28,561 bases of DNA from Acrasis kona (lineage: Eukaryota; Heterolobosea; Eutetramitea; Acrasida; Acrasidae). The DNA is taken from the NCBI GenBank assembly GCA_026419775.2, contig JAOPGA020001282.1:1-28561 (forward strand). The letters are read 5' to 3'. The notes under the pieces were generated by a model. That model ran no database searches. It saw nothing but the letters and a program-made list of their open reading frames with translations, and was not told where the DNA came from. Both the position numbers and the translations under genes were made by a program. Positions 8,670-20,298 of this stretch are shown here, piece after piece (positions within the stretch are counted from its first letter, which is position 1; the number at the start of each line of letters is the position of its first letter).

Positions 8670-9106
8670 ATGTCTTTCCAATTGAACAGGTTACTTTATC
8701 CAAGGTTTAAAACTAGACAGTGGAAGGTAACAGTTTTCGGATTATACAGAGAGATCTTGAAGTTACATTTAAAACGTCTACCTGATACACAAAGATATCT
8801 TGGTGATTCCTATGTTAAACAAGAATTTCGCTTGAACAAAACAGCGAATGAGGAGCAGGTATGGTCGATCTTACCGCGTTGTTTAACATAGTATAGGCAG
8901 TTGAGTTTGTAACGCAGTGGAAGGATTATGCTGATATTTTAAAGAACGAACAAAACATCGACGACGTTGGTCAGGAAATTGACCCCGACATCATAAATGA
9001 ACTTTCGGACGAACAAAAGGCGCAGCTTGAACAATTGAAAATCGAGTCAGAAAAGTTTAGGGAAAAAGTTATGGAGTTAAGCCAGGATCCAACAAAAAAT
9101 AGTTGA
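8670..9106 (+). CDS. SDHAF3: Succinate dehydrogenase assembly factor 3 (LYR)
   Basis: Mitochondrial LYR-motif chaperone that, in other eukaryotes, helps mature the iron-sulfur subunit of complex II. Two exons, 8670-8858 and 8897-9106, are split by a 38-nt intron (8859-8896, GTATGG...GTATAG). The spliced product is 132 residues. GLYREILKLHLKRLP carries the LYR motif; LGDSYVKQEFRLNK and FVTQWKDYADIL are the family's conserved ACN9-type signatures. The C-terminus (IDPDIINELSDEQKAQLEQL) is an extra charged helix. The start ATG at 8670 leaves a short basic N-terminus compatible with mitochondrial import. Stop is TGA; AATAAA is at 9115-9120. Without splicing, the frame ends in a nonsense tail at 8891. 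Confidence 0.9.
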
Positions 9107-9310
9107 ACAATCTCAATAAACATGTAATGTAGTAAGCTAGGTTTTATTCTATTATTTTAGTTGGAGTGTGCTTCATGAGAGAAGCTCCTCTTAGTGCATA
9201 AATTTTCAAAAGAAATTGTTTAAAACCTAAGATCCACTTGCTTTTGAGTGTTGGTTTTATAGGGATTTTATCTGTTCATCATATTAAAAGATTGTGGGAG
9301 GAGCAACTTC

Positions 9311-12300
9311 ATGAAATTTAGTTATTTTCCCGTCTTGCCAACCAGAAATTTGAACACAATGATATCTTCGATACCTGAAAATGATCAGGAGGGGTTTGAG
9401 AGAAATGATGTATTTGAGAGTATAATACAAACAACAATAAGACCTGGGGTCATAGCACTTTACAAGTTACAAAAAGATGATCCTAACATTATATATTCGT
9501 TCATTTTATATCTGTTGAGGACACAATTCACAAAAGTTTTAGTCGCAACAAACGAGACCACAGCTACTACTACAACTACAAATGAAAATTGGACCGACGA
9601 GGAGACGAGACAACTCCTCACTGCAGTGCTAAATCACGGCGACTTTGGCATACCTGAGGGGGCATTAAGGGCATTACGCGCGCTTCATCAAAACTTTGGC
9701 CCGACCGGTCGTCGTACCGAGAACAATGCAGATGATCAGGACGAATATGACAGCGACGACGATGGCATGGGCGAAGATTACTTGAATCTAGTTGACACGA
9801 AGCCTTCGTTAAGAGTGGTAGAGGGTGCGAAATGGATTACTTTCATGTTCTCGGTGGGAGACTTTGAACAGTGGAAAAACATTCAATCTCTTTTCAAACA
9901 AAATAAAGGCATCTGTGGTGCTACTTGGGTTCCTGGTGAAATTGCATTCAAGTGCAAAACGTGCGAGAAGGATCCTACTTGTGCCATCTGTAGCACTTGT
10001 TTCACTAACGGAGATCATGAAGGCCACGAGTATAGTCTGATCACAACATCAAGTGGCATGTGTGATTGTGGTGATGCTGATTCTTGGTGTTCTGAAGGTT
10101 TTTGTAAATTACATTCGGGTCCTTCCGTAGATCCAACCCAACATCTTCCCCCCGTCCTCAAGAACAATGCCATTTTGATATTCAGAGCCATCGTGGACGT
10201 CATTTGTGAGTACGTAACGGTCATGAACAAGTACGCCAGTAATAATGAGGGATACAAGACCAAGGATAAAAAGTACCAAAAAAACTGCATCACAATTTTG
10301 AACACCATCGAAGAATATTGTAAGCAGTATCCGTGTTTGAAGAGGATTGCTTGTCAAGTATTAGCAAAACCATTAGGACCCGAACACACACAGACATGTG
10401 CTTTGGATCTATTACTTTTCCGTCACAGCAGGTCGACACCTATGGTTAGAGAAGCCTTGTACTCGTTCTACTCTTCGTGCCTCTCCGATATGGAATTCAA
10501 AAAGATTTTTTCGGAATACTTTACCAAACATTACAAAGACTTTGTTTTGCACAACCAATCAAGAACGAAAAACATTTTGGGAGCCAGCGTTCAATTATTC
10601 ACGGTGCCTCCCATCGCAACATCATTAGCACACAATAACAAATTACTACAAATCATGATGGACTCGTTCGAAACATTATGCAGGAAAATTTTACATCATG
10701 ATGCACACCGAAACAGACAAGTCGCGAACATGAAATCTCACCTTTTCCGCTCCTTCGGACTGTCCTACTTTATACATGACTTGGATTACGTACTCATGCA
10801 TGAAAACCTCTCACAAATGGTCATGCAAGATGAAGCATTATTCGGAGTTTTTTGTCAATGTATAAGTTACTTTCAATCGTGTGTAGAAGTACGACGCATC
10901 GATAGCGACGACACCACGTGGCAAACCTCGTTCACGTTCGAATTTTCGTTATTCAACAAACTCTTTTCACATTTAACCAACAATGCATCATACTGTCCCA
11001 ATGCGATCCGATTACTGTGCAGTCAAATTAAGGGATTCCACACATTATCAGCATCCGATTTTTGCTCTACGTTTAAAACCACGGATGGACCCATCACATT
11101 CCATTTGCCATTACAAAGACTTTTAGTATACATTGTGAGGTCCAATCCACAGAATTTAACATTTTTATTGGAATCGTTCGACGATCAATTCTTCAAGGAT
11201 TTGATAGAGTTCCCGATAAGAGCCATCGCAGCGGTCAGTCACGTCGCCAATCGACTGTGGCAACGCAACAACATGCAAATTCAAGATCAAGTGCTGAACT
11301 ACACGTCGCATGAATTTTGCGAATATGCATATTACAAGGAAATCTTCCTGATTCAATTATCGAGTTTACAAATTATCGCCTCAATCGATTTTGGAATCCA
11401 TTCTGAAGAATTTCTGTCCGCATGGATTCGAACACGTTCCACATGACGACGATAAAATCGATGGAATCGAAATTGATGTTTTGCGATTCATACTCACGTT
11501 GTGTTGCGATCGATCCTTCTGGCGCTCCAAATCAGATAATTGTAAAAAACACGTTGTAAACATTTTATATCACAATCAACAATCCACGTACAGTAACATT
11601 TCGAAGAGAATTCCAAAAGCCTATCGAGTCGACCAACTCAATTTGGAAAAGATGATCAATCAAGTGGCTGAATTTCATCAACCCAGATCAAGCGCCGATC
11701 AAGGATATTTCACGCTCAAGAAATCAATGTGGAAGGAATTCGATCCCTATCACATTTCGTTGCACAACAATACGTTAGTTCATTCCGCCGAACAACATTA
11801 CAATAACTTGTTCCACGCCGATTTGAAACCATCTCTCGACATTGACATTTCGTCAAAATGTTTCCATCTCATTCATTCCGTTCATTTCCATAAATTACTC
11901 TTCATGGTCTTGTATCGATCGTCACACAACAAGGCGAGTCATGATTTGTTGGAAATTGGTCTGCACGCATTGGTGTTGATTTGTAAATCGCACGATTCCG
12001 TTCGACACGAATCAAAATCGCCCATCCACGTTGGATTCGGTAATTTATCGGTGATGAACCATTGGAGCCAATTACCGTTACCTCACCCTACCGATATCCT
12101 CGTGAATTGTACCAGTCAAATCAAGATGCCGGATGGCAAATTACATTCAATCTTGACGCTCTTGTTGAACCTATCGAAACAAGACGTCAACAACAATCAA
12201 CAAATCATACACTACCAACAAATCGCGTTGAATCAATTATCGACCAAGAGCCAAGCGATTCATCAAATCATTACTCAATTTCAATCCAATCAAGAATCGA

Positions 12301-14656
12301 ATTCTTCGTCATGGTCACATTCGACTCCATCGCATGCCACCGATTCCATCGACGATAAGAAGAAGAGAGCCATGGAACGACAAAAGAAACTCATGGAACG
12401 ATTTGCAAAACAACAAGAGCAATTCAACGAAAAGAACAAACACACTTTCGAATCAATCATGGACGAATCGGATGATTTGGAAATGTCAGAATCGGATCAA
12501 TGTGCATTTTGTCACGAATCGGTATCGCCAGATGGACATCGCGATATGGCGCTCTTGTGTCACGTGAGCAAATCGTCATCCCTACGAATCACATCCGAAC
12601 AAAATTTCAAAACATCATCCGATTCGCCAACAAGTTGCATCATTGATCATCAACAAGATCAATCCAACAATCGACCACGAATCGCGAGCAATGCTCGTCG
12701 AGGTCTCTACGAACACAACTCCGCCATACCTTGTGGTAAATACCAAGAATTATTCAAGGATCCAAATAGAAGCGACGGCGTACAAATCAATCACTGCAGT
12801 CATCAATGTCACTATGATTGTTTCGATCGTTATTATGCATCCATGCAACAAACAAATCTTTTAAGAAATCAACATCATTACAAGGGATATAACATTGTGA
12901 ATTTACGTAACAATGAAATATTGTGTCCAGTGTGTACTCGATTGGTGAACGCTCTGTGTCCACAGCCCATTCGTCAATCGAGGAATTATACGCCTGGTGC
13001 TTGTTTGTTGAGCGTGGCCATCGAAGGTCAACACGTGATGAAGGGCGATAACGACACGTGGTTGACCGTCATGGAGTGGATGGTGGCTCACGTCAACAAG
13101 AATGCGACGGTGACCGAATTGGACTCCAACGATCAGTACAGCATCAAAAACACCCTGGATTCATTTTACAACAAGATTGCATCCCTCACATTTAATTTAC
13201 CCATCAACAAATTAGATCAAGATGACGAACTACATTGCGATCCCATTTTATTGGCATCGAGCGTTGCTTACAATATATCCACTCTGGAAGTGGAACAACG
13301 CGCAGACGAAGATGATTTTGATTCCAGCAACGATATGAAGCTCAGCGCGGTCACTTCTTCGGTGATTCGTAATTTGATAGAGTGTTGCATGGCTTACATG
13401 ACGCGTAGCAGAGATGCCATCACCACGTGTCAAGAACATTTGAGCGGTATATTGGAGAGCATGTCCGGAATGACCAAGAACGTATTCAATACTCCTTGGC
13501 AACAAGAAGTCGACGAAATGCATCAGGACGAATTCGATGATTTGGAAGATTTGATCTATCATGCCATGGTGCCTTGGTTGAGCTGCGACATGTTCGCAAT
13601 GTTGGTGAAAATTCTAATCATGATGCCTCAAATGTTCCGCTCTGATTTGTACTCAAAGTTGATGCGCGTGGCGTATGAGACCAGCATACTTCAATGTTTG
13701 TTGATCATGAAGCACGGCTATGCATGCGATGTGAACGGCGAAGGTGGCGATTTGTTATTCGGCGATGCCATCGACAGCGTGAACGGCATGATGAAGAACG
13801 TGAGCGACGCGTTGGAAATTCCCACCGATCGTCCATTCGAAAAATTAGATGCATGCGATTGGATGGGTCACGTCAAACAAATGTTGTTGCCCTTCTTGAG
13901 GAGGTGTTGTTTGTTCACTGGCATTTGTTACGATGCTTCCACCTTTCCTCATCATGAAGATTCGTTCGATTTCGAATCTCAATTTGACGACTTGATTTGT
14001 TATTTGAAATTACCCACCTTACCACAGGTGTCGGAATCGTGGAAAAACGATTCCAATGTGGTGGTCAATAAATTACTGAATCAATTGGACCATTGCGTGA
14101 ATCAAACTAGTCGTTGCAAGTGGCCGGAAAGTTGTAAAAAGATTCAAAAACAATTCGTGATTCAATCCATCATGCCTCGCATCTCTCGCGAAATTCTTCC
14201 GTTCCGATTCGTCGCCCTCGATCGTCAATTTCAACAATTGTTTTTGAAATTTCACAAGGCGTCGTGCGCTCATTGTGGATTGGGCGCATCCAAGACGGTA
14301 TTGTGTTTGATTTGTGGCCAATACTTGTTCTTGAAGCAATGTGATAAATGTAAAAAACAATCTGACGTTGGAATGTGTACTCAACATGCAAGAAGTAATT
14401 ATTGTGGCGTCGGTTTTTAATTTGATGTTGAGCACCAGTCGATTGTTCTTGTTGAGAGAGGGAAGGAAGACGGTGTTGCCCAGTCCTTACCTGGATCAAC
14501 ACGGAGAGGAGGATTACAATTTGGTGAGGGGCCGTGCCGTTGTACTTATCTCAGAATAGATATAGAAGTAACGTGAGTAAATTCGTGTTGAATTCTTGGG
14601 ACCAAGACACTGTCATTGTGAATAATACTGATAATGTAAATGCAAGTATCTTTTAA
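9311..14656 (+). CDS. UBR-family N-recognin E3 ubiquitin ligase
   Basis: Large N-degron ubiquitin ligase (UBR1/UBR2/PRT6 type), about 1780 residues. The UBR box (residues about 201-270) shows GEIAFKCKTCEKDPTCAIC and GMCDCGDADSWC, which form the zinc-bound pocket for basic N-terminal residues. A RING-H2 lies at about 1060-1210 (QCAFCHESV, NHCSHQCHYDCFDRYY, ILCPVC). The conserved cysteine-rich C-terminus follows (CAHCGLGASKTVLCLICGQY, SPYLDQHGEEDYNLVRG, PLYLSQNRY). No ClpS-like domain is evident between the UBR box and SRSTPMVREALYS. The reading crosses three apparent +1 breaks: near 11388-11392 (four T), at about 14413 (TTT TAA) and near 14530 (AGGGGCC). Removing one base at each gives an exact codon multiple ending at TAA 14654-14656. 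No introns seen. ATG 9359 is an alternative start. Acts in nucleus/cytosol. Confidence 0.9.
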
Positions 14657-14660
14657 TAAA
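14655..14660 (+). terminator. Poly(A) signal overlapping UBR stop codon
   Basis: AATAAA shares two bases with the TAA (14654-14656) that ends the UBR frame after its last break. Only 65 bp separate this stop from the kinesin ATG. Confidence 0.55.
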
Positions 14661-14721
14661 ATTTTTATTAGTCTCTTTTCAGTTTACGGTTGACTTTACA
14701 ATTTCTTAAAACTACAACTTA

Positions 14722-17235
14722 ATGTCCGAAGCAGTCAAAGTTGTGGTGAGGTGTAGACCTTTTAACAGCAGGGAAAAGGAAAATGCCTCGGACAGATGCA
14801 TTACCATCGACCAGGAGACGAACCAGGTCATCATGAGGGAGGTCGATGGTAATCCAATGAGGAATTTTGCATATGATGCCGTATACGACAGCGAGTAGGT
14901 GGAATTTTTCTAACCAGCAATACTTAAAAAATATAGATCCAGACAAACAGATGTATACGAACAGACGGCGAAGCCTATTGTTAATAGCTGCTTTGACGGC
15001 TATAATGGAACTGTTTTCTGCTACGGTCAAACGGGAGCAGGTAAAACCTTCACTATGGAAGGGAAGGAGGAACCAAAAGAGCTCAGAGGCATTGTGTACA
15101 ATACATTTTATCACATTTTTGATAACATCGCCCAACAACCAGAGGGCGTACAGACTATGGTTACTGTATCCTTTTTGGAGATTTATAACGAGGAACTTAG
15201 GGACTTGATTGGTCCCAAGGGCCAAAAATTGGAATTGAAGGAATCAAAAGAGAAGGGTCTACATGTAAAGGGTTTAAGTCAAGTTTGTATTCAAGAGGCC
15301 AACAAAATCGATAGTTTGCTTCAAACGGGAAAGAAGAATCGTACCGTGGGTGCCACGTTGATGAATGCAGAATCATCTCGATCCCACTCCATTTTCATGA
15401 TTTCAATCGAAACGAGCGAAACAAATACTGCCACTGGAGAAAAAATGTTCCGTGTAGGAAAATTGAACTTGGTGGATTTGGCAGGTTCGGAGAGAGCAGA
15501 TAAAACTGGTGCAACAGGAGACCGTCTACAAGAAGGTTGCAAGATTAACATGTCTTTGAGCGCGCTCGGAAACGTTATATCTGCTCTAGTGGAGGGAAAA
15601 GGAAAACATGTACCATATAGAAATTCAAAATTAACCAGACTGCTTCAGGACTCGTTGGGAGGCAACACAAAGACGGTGATGGTGGCCAACATTTCGCCAG
15701 CAGACTTTAACTATGACGAAACATACTCTACTCTGAGATATGCTTCAAGAGCCAAAAAGATTCAGAACAAACCCATTGTGAACGAGGATCCAAAAGACGC
15801 CTTGTTAAAAAAGTATTTGGACACTATCACTCAACTAGAGAATCGTTTGAAGGGCATTGGTATCGACGATGCAATTAATGGTGGAGTGACCAACATACCT
15901 ACTATTCAACAACCTGTAGCCGGCGTTCAGCAAGAGTTCACATCCCCTGGAACTCCCACCGCCAATACCGTGGTGCAACAAACCATCATATCTACCGTGA
16001 ACGAAGAAAAGTTGCACGAAATGATGAAAAAGAAGGAAGAGGAGAAGCAGCAGCTGCTCGAAGATATGCGCAGTAAAAGTCACGAGAGCGAAGAAAAGTT
16101 AAAACAGATCATTCAACAACAAACTGAAGAGAAGGAGAGATTGATGGAAGAGATCAAACAAAAATCAGCAGAAGAGGAAAAGGAACTTCGAAGACAATTT
16201 TCGGAGAAGCAATCAGCTGCGGAGGAGGAAAGACAAAGAGTCGAAGAAGAAGTGAAGACGTATCATGAGAAGCTTCAAAAGCACATGGAGGAAGCTGAAG
16301 TTGAGAGAAGGCGCAAGGATCAGCTCATGAAAGAGAAGGAGGAAATTACAAAGAGATTGGAAGAAATGCAGGCTCAAGTGATTCAAGGAAAGAATTACGA
16401 AAAGCTAGAGGAAACTAGCAAGAGGCAGCAAGAAAAGATGCGCAGGCAAAAGGAAGAATTACAAAGACGTCGTGAGCACGAAGTTCAGTACAAAAAGGAA
16501 CTTCAAGATGCACAGGACGAAAAGCTAGAGCTAGAACAACAATATGCATCCGCACAAGAAGAAGCTGAAGTGAAAACCAAAAAGCTGAAGAAATTATGGA
16601 GCAAGTATCAAAGTTCGAAATCAGAGATACAAGACATGCACACAGAAATCCAAAGGGAACGAGAGGATTACTTGTACACTATAAGACAGCTAGAAAGAGA
16701 GCTCAAGCTAAAATGTAAAATAATAGACAACTTCATCCCTTCCGAGGAACAATCAAAGATTACCACCAGGTCGACATGGGACGAGGACTTGGACGATTGG
16801 AAGATTCAAAGCATTGCAGCGGCAGGAAATAACATCAAGATGGCCAGACCTCAAAGCAGCTTCGCAGGTGCCAAAAACTCCGTACGGTCTGCATCATCAT
16901 TGGGAAATGGATTGCGATCGTCCACCAAAGTAGACAACATACTCAACTTGGAGTTGGAGATGCCAGAACGCACCACACAAGACTTTGGTCAAGAGAAACA
17001 AACCTCGCCCACCATGCAATCATCAAAAACCTATTTTACATACAATGCAAGCAACGGCAACGGCAACAACAACAACACACAAAAGAAAAAGGTCACGAGG
17101 CCTCCATCCGGAAAGAGACCCAAAACAGCCAGCAAAGAAAAACCACTAATCAACACGGCAATCACCGCATCAGATTCACAGCAACAAGTTTATCCAACTT
17201 CGAGAGGACTCAAATCTTCGCAACGATTCACATAA
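14722..17235 (+). CDS. Kinesin-2 motor subunit (KIF3/FLA10-like)
   Basis: Plus-end microtubule motor of heterotrimeric kinesin-2, which drives anterograde intraflagellar transport. Exons 14722-14894 and 14937-17235 flank a 42-nt intron (GTAGGT...TATAG). The product is about 823 residues with no frame breaks. The motor domain (1-350) has VVVRCRPFNSRE, the P-loop GQTGAGKT (88-95), switch I NAESSRSHS, switch II LVDLAGSE and HVPYRNSKLTRLLQDSLGG. The kinesin-2 neck signature NKPIVNEDPKDALLKKYL follows. A long charged coiled coil comes next, then the family's conserved post-coil motif FIPSEEQSKI...WDEDLDDWKI, and a basic, Ser/Thr-rich tail. It starts 65 bp after the UBR stop and ends 12 bp from the convergent RasGAP gene. 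Whether it is the KIF3A- or KIF3B-type subunit is not resolved. Confidence 0.95.
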
Positions 17236-17242
17236 ATTTGTG

Positions 17243-17248
17243 TTTATT
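17243..17248 (-). terminator. Poly(A) signal overlapping RasGAP stop
   Basis: AATAAA on the minus strand shares a base with the TAA stop at 17250-17248. It lies within 12 bp of the kinesin stop on the other strand, so the 3' ends of the two mRNAs must overlap. Confidence 0.55.
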
Positions 17249-20213
17249 TAACTTGTTCTCTTCTTGGCAACCGCTCTCCTCTTGTCCACGGTCACCTTCA
17301 ATCTCTTCAAGTACAGCCACCTGCACACCAAATCATCGAACGTAATGTAGCCACGCTTCTCCTTATCGTCCAGCGCCTCCACCAAATGATTAATCTGATC
17401 CTGACTCAATTCCAATTTAATCTTGACCACCACCTGTCTCACGTTCTCCACGCTCAACAGCGCCCTTCCGTCGTTACCCGGATTGAACTTTTTGAACAAC
17501 CTCTTCAAGTCGCTACAGGGCTGATCGATCCTCAAAATCATCTTCCATCGATTCTCGTCAATGTCGGCATTAATCTTGGAGCGAGAGGCAGCAAAGAAGC
17601 GATCCATCACTCCGTCCACATCCTTGACCACGAACAAGTCCTTCTCCACCTGAACATTGAATTTGAATCTCCTGATGCAATCCAAGAGTGCATTCCTCAT
17701 CACGTCGGCTCTCTCGTGCTCCAGCACGTAACACTTTTCTTTGCCGCGGTGAGTAAAGTTCACGTACATGATCCTCTTGTTCACGGTGTCCAAATAAAAG
17801 CTTTGTATGGTGCTGTACGGTATTTCTCTCTTGATGATTCGATCCTTAAAGTTCAAGATGCTATCCAACGTGTACTTGACCATTCGATTCTGCTTCTTGT
17901 TCTTCTTGTTTTGTTTTTGTGCCAAGAACGTCTGGGGCAACACCAAGCTGCTGCTCCTGATGCCCGCATCGTAGATTGCTTCCACGATAATGTCGCGCTG
18001 TTGTTCGGTGTAACAAGTGTACTTGTGTGTTTTGGTGTCCGTGTGTTGACCAGCTTTGATGAAATAACCGCCCCCTCTGTTTACGATCTCTTGTTGGGTC
18101 TCTGGTACGTATTTGATGATGATCTCGTTTGCCCCTTGTCTGCTTCTCACCTCTTGTATCTTTTGCAACATGATCTCGTTCTGCACGATTCCCGATTTGG
18201 GATCGATGCTCAAGATGCTCTCGTTGGTGATTTTCATGAGGCGTTCCTTTCTCTTGTCGTTCTTTCCCAACTTGATCACGTTGTAGGTGAGCGGCACGAA
18301 TTTCTTGGACACGAACGGAATCCAAATCTTTGATGCTTCGATGGTTGCATTCAGGTCGGTCCATTCGTGAGCGGTTCGAACTAATTTGGTCCTGGTCTCG
18401 CTGGTCATGATGTTCAGCACGTCCTCGATGGCTTGCATGGTCTTGAACGTGGGGTGCAGCAGATAAATTTGTTGACAATTCATCAAGTGATTTTCTTGCA
18501 TCAATCTGGTGAACGTGATGACCGCTCGATACATGCTGGCCTGCGTCTCGTCGCTGATTTCGGACCAACTCATGTCCACCACCAACACGTACGGCGTGTT
18601 GAGCGGCCTTTCCTAACGTCTTGTAAATGTAGATCATGAGCTTGTCGTTCGAATGTAAAAAAGTGGGGTTCGATGCGATGTAACACCAAGTAAAATACAG
18701 GTAGGTTGGTTCTGGTCGGCTTGCCCACGTATAGGAAGCGACTCGATTCGAATTCGGTCAGGTCGAACATGTCAATCTTCTCCAACAAGTTACCTAACGA
18801 CTTTGAGATTACGCTCTTTTCAATCTCGTCGGCAGTCTTGTTCTTGAAGTTGTCTCTCTTCTTGGCTTCGCCCTCCTTCTTTGGTTCGGACTCGTCGGGC
18901 GTCTTGCCTCCCTTATCTCCGAAGATCTTTCCCTTCTTGGTCGTCGTCACTTCGCTTGGAGATCTCGATACGGTGCTGAGCGAGGGTTTGTTTGTTTCTG
19001 GTGGAGGTCCCAATTCTTGAATGAGAGCCAAAAAGTCGGTCTCCGTGCTCATTATGCTCAGGGGTCTCTTATCGTGGGTCATGATGACTTCGTTCTGCAA
19101 GCTCACGATGAGTTCGTAACCGTACTCGTAGATCATTTGATGTACGAACGACAGGTCCTTCATGTCGAACGACTTCAAGTGAATGTCCTCGAACGTCACC
19201 GTCTTTTGCAAGTCGCCGAATGGAAGCCTTCCCTCTTGCTCTAGTGGATCTTTCAACAATTGCTTCAAGTAGTTGACCAGCTTAGGTTGGTTGCGCTCGA
19301 TGAAGGTGTTGAGCGGCATGAGATGGGGCGTTTCCGTTCCGAATTGTTCGCCGTTGGATAACTTTTGAAGCACCCTCGCAACAAGCGTCAGGGTGGCTCT
19401 GACGAATTTAGCTGGCATCTCCACCTTGATTCCCCACTGGTTAGGAACAGTGATGCAGGGTCCAATATAACGCAACATGATGAAACCAGAAATAAGAGGC
19501 AGGATGACTTTATCGAAATCCATCTTGTAGATTTCTCCATTGTACACCAAAAAATAACAAATGGAACGGATTTCTCTCGGCATCTCGTCAATCATGTCCT
19601 GCGACATGATTCTATCTACGAAGCCTTGGCAAATTGTTTCTACTTGCTTTAGACGATCCTCAACGAGGAGTGCTGCATTCTCTCCGCTCACGCGACTAAA
19701 AATATAAGAAGGCGTAAAAAAGCTCCTTACGTTTCGTCGACCTCAAGGTCGAGGTCTGGCTTGGCGTAAATGTCTTTGATTAGTTTTCCTATGCATATAT
19801 CTAGATACTCCGTTCCAACCTTTTCTGTTTTTGTTAAAAAGTTGCAAACAGCTTACAACGTACTTGTGTATTTGCCCATCATTTTGATAACAATGGAGTT
19901 GGCACGAAGGATTGTGAAGGGGTGGCTTTGTTTTCTGTCGAACTCAAGACCAATAAGTGCCTTTATAATGCTCAAAGAAGCACCAATTTCAATGGACAGA
20001 GAAGTCAAAGAGTCCGCCAACTTTTCATGTTGTGAAGGAGCGGTCACGTCAGCCAAGGCTTTTGCATATCTATGAGGGTAAGTAAAAAATGTTGAGGAAC
20101 AATAAAAACCTTGGATCGCTCGTCAAAATCTGTACCAGGCGTTTGTACTTCCTACCTATATCACCACTGAGTTGCTGAGTACCAGTTACTGCTGGTGATC
20201 CAACGACTGACAT
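17248..20213 (-). CDS. RasGAP-Sec14-PH protein with EF-hand-like tail (neurofibromin-like)
   Basis: Predicted Ras GTPase-activating protein of about 949 residues. Exons on the minus strand are 20213-20110, 20069-19864, 19824-19731 and 19695-17248, with introns of 40, 39 and 35 nt. The RasGAP domain (about 15-281) keeps the arginine finger in FTILRANSIVIKM (Arg90) and the FLR-type motif IMLRYIGPCITVP. After a Ser/Lys-rich linker comes a CRAL-TRIO/Sec14 domain (LPVFYLVLHRIEPH, MIYIYKTLGKAAQ, YVLVVDMSWSE), then PH-like sequence. The pair recalls the Sec14-PH module behind the GAP domain of NF1. The C-terminus has two degenerate EF-hand-like segments (KKFNPGNDGRALLS, DDKEKRGYITFDDL). Two +1 frame breaks near 18655-18660 (six T) and about 18610 interrupt the Sec14 domain; dropping one base at each gives an exact codon multiple. 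Acts probably at membranes. No long N-terminal NF1-type region. Confidence 0.85.
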
Positions 20214-20298
20214 TTTGTTAACGTTTGTTGACTAAAGAAGTGACACGAGACGAGATGTCAATCAACTAAAAAAGGATGCCCTTTACAATTATTCGTGA

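Noticed and set aside
11291-11408. Intron as explanation for the first UBR frame break
   Set aside because: The only GT-AG pair with the right phase is 118 nt, far from the 34-44 nt norm, and would delete conserved sequence; a one-base discrepancy fits better.
17386-18333. 315-residue plus-strand open frame
   Set aside because: It is the antisense shadow of the RasGAP C-terminal exon; composition (many His, Leu, Val) and lack of family features mark it as non-coding.
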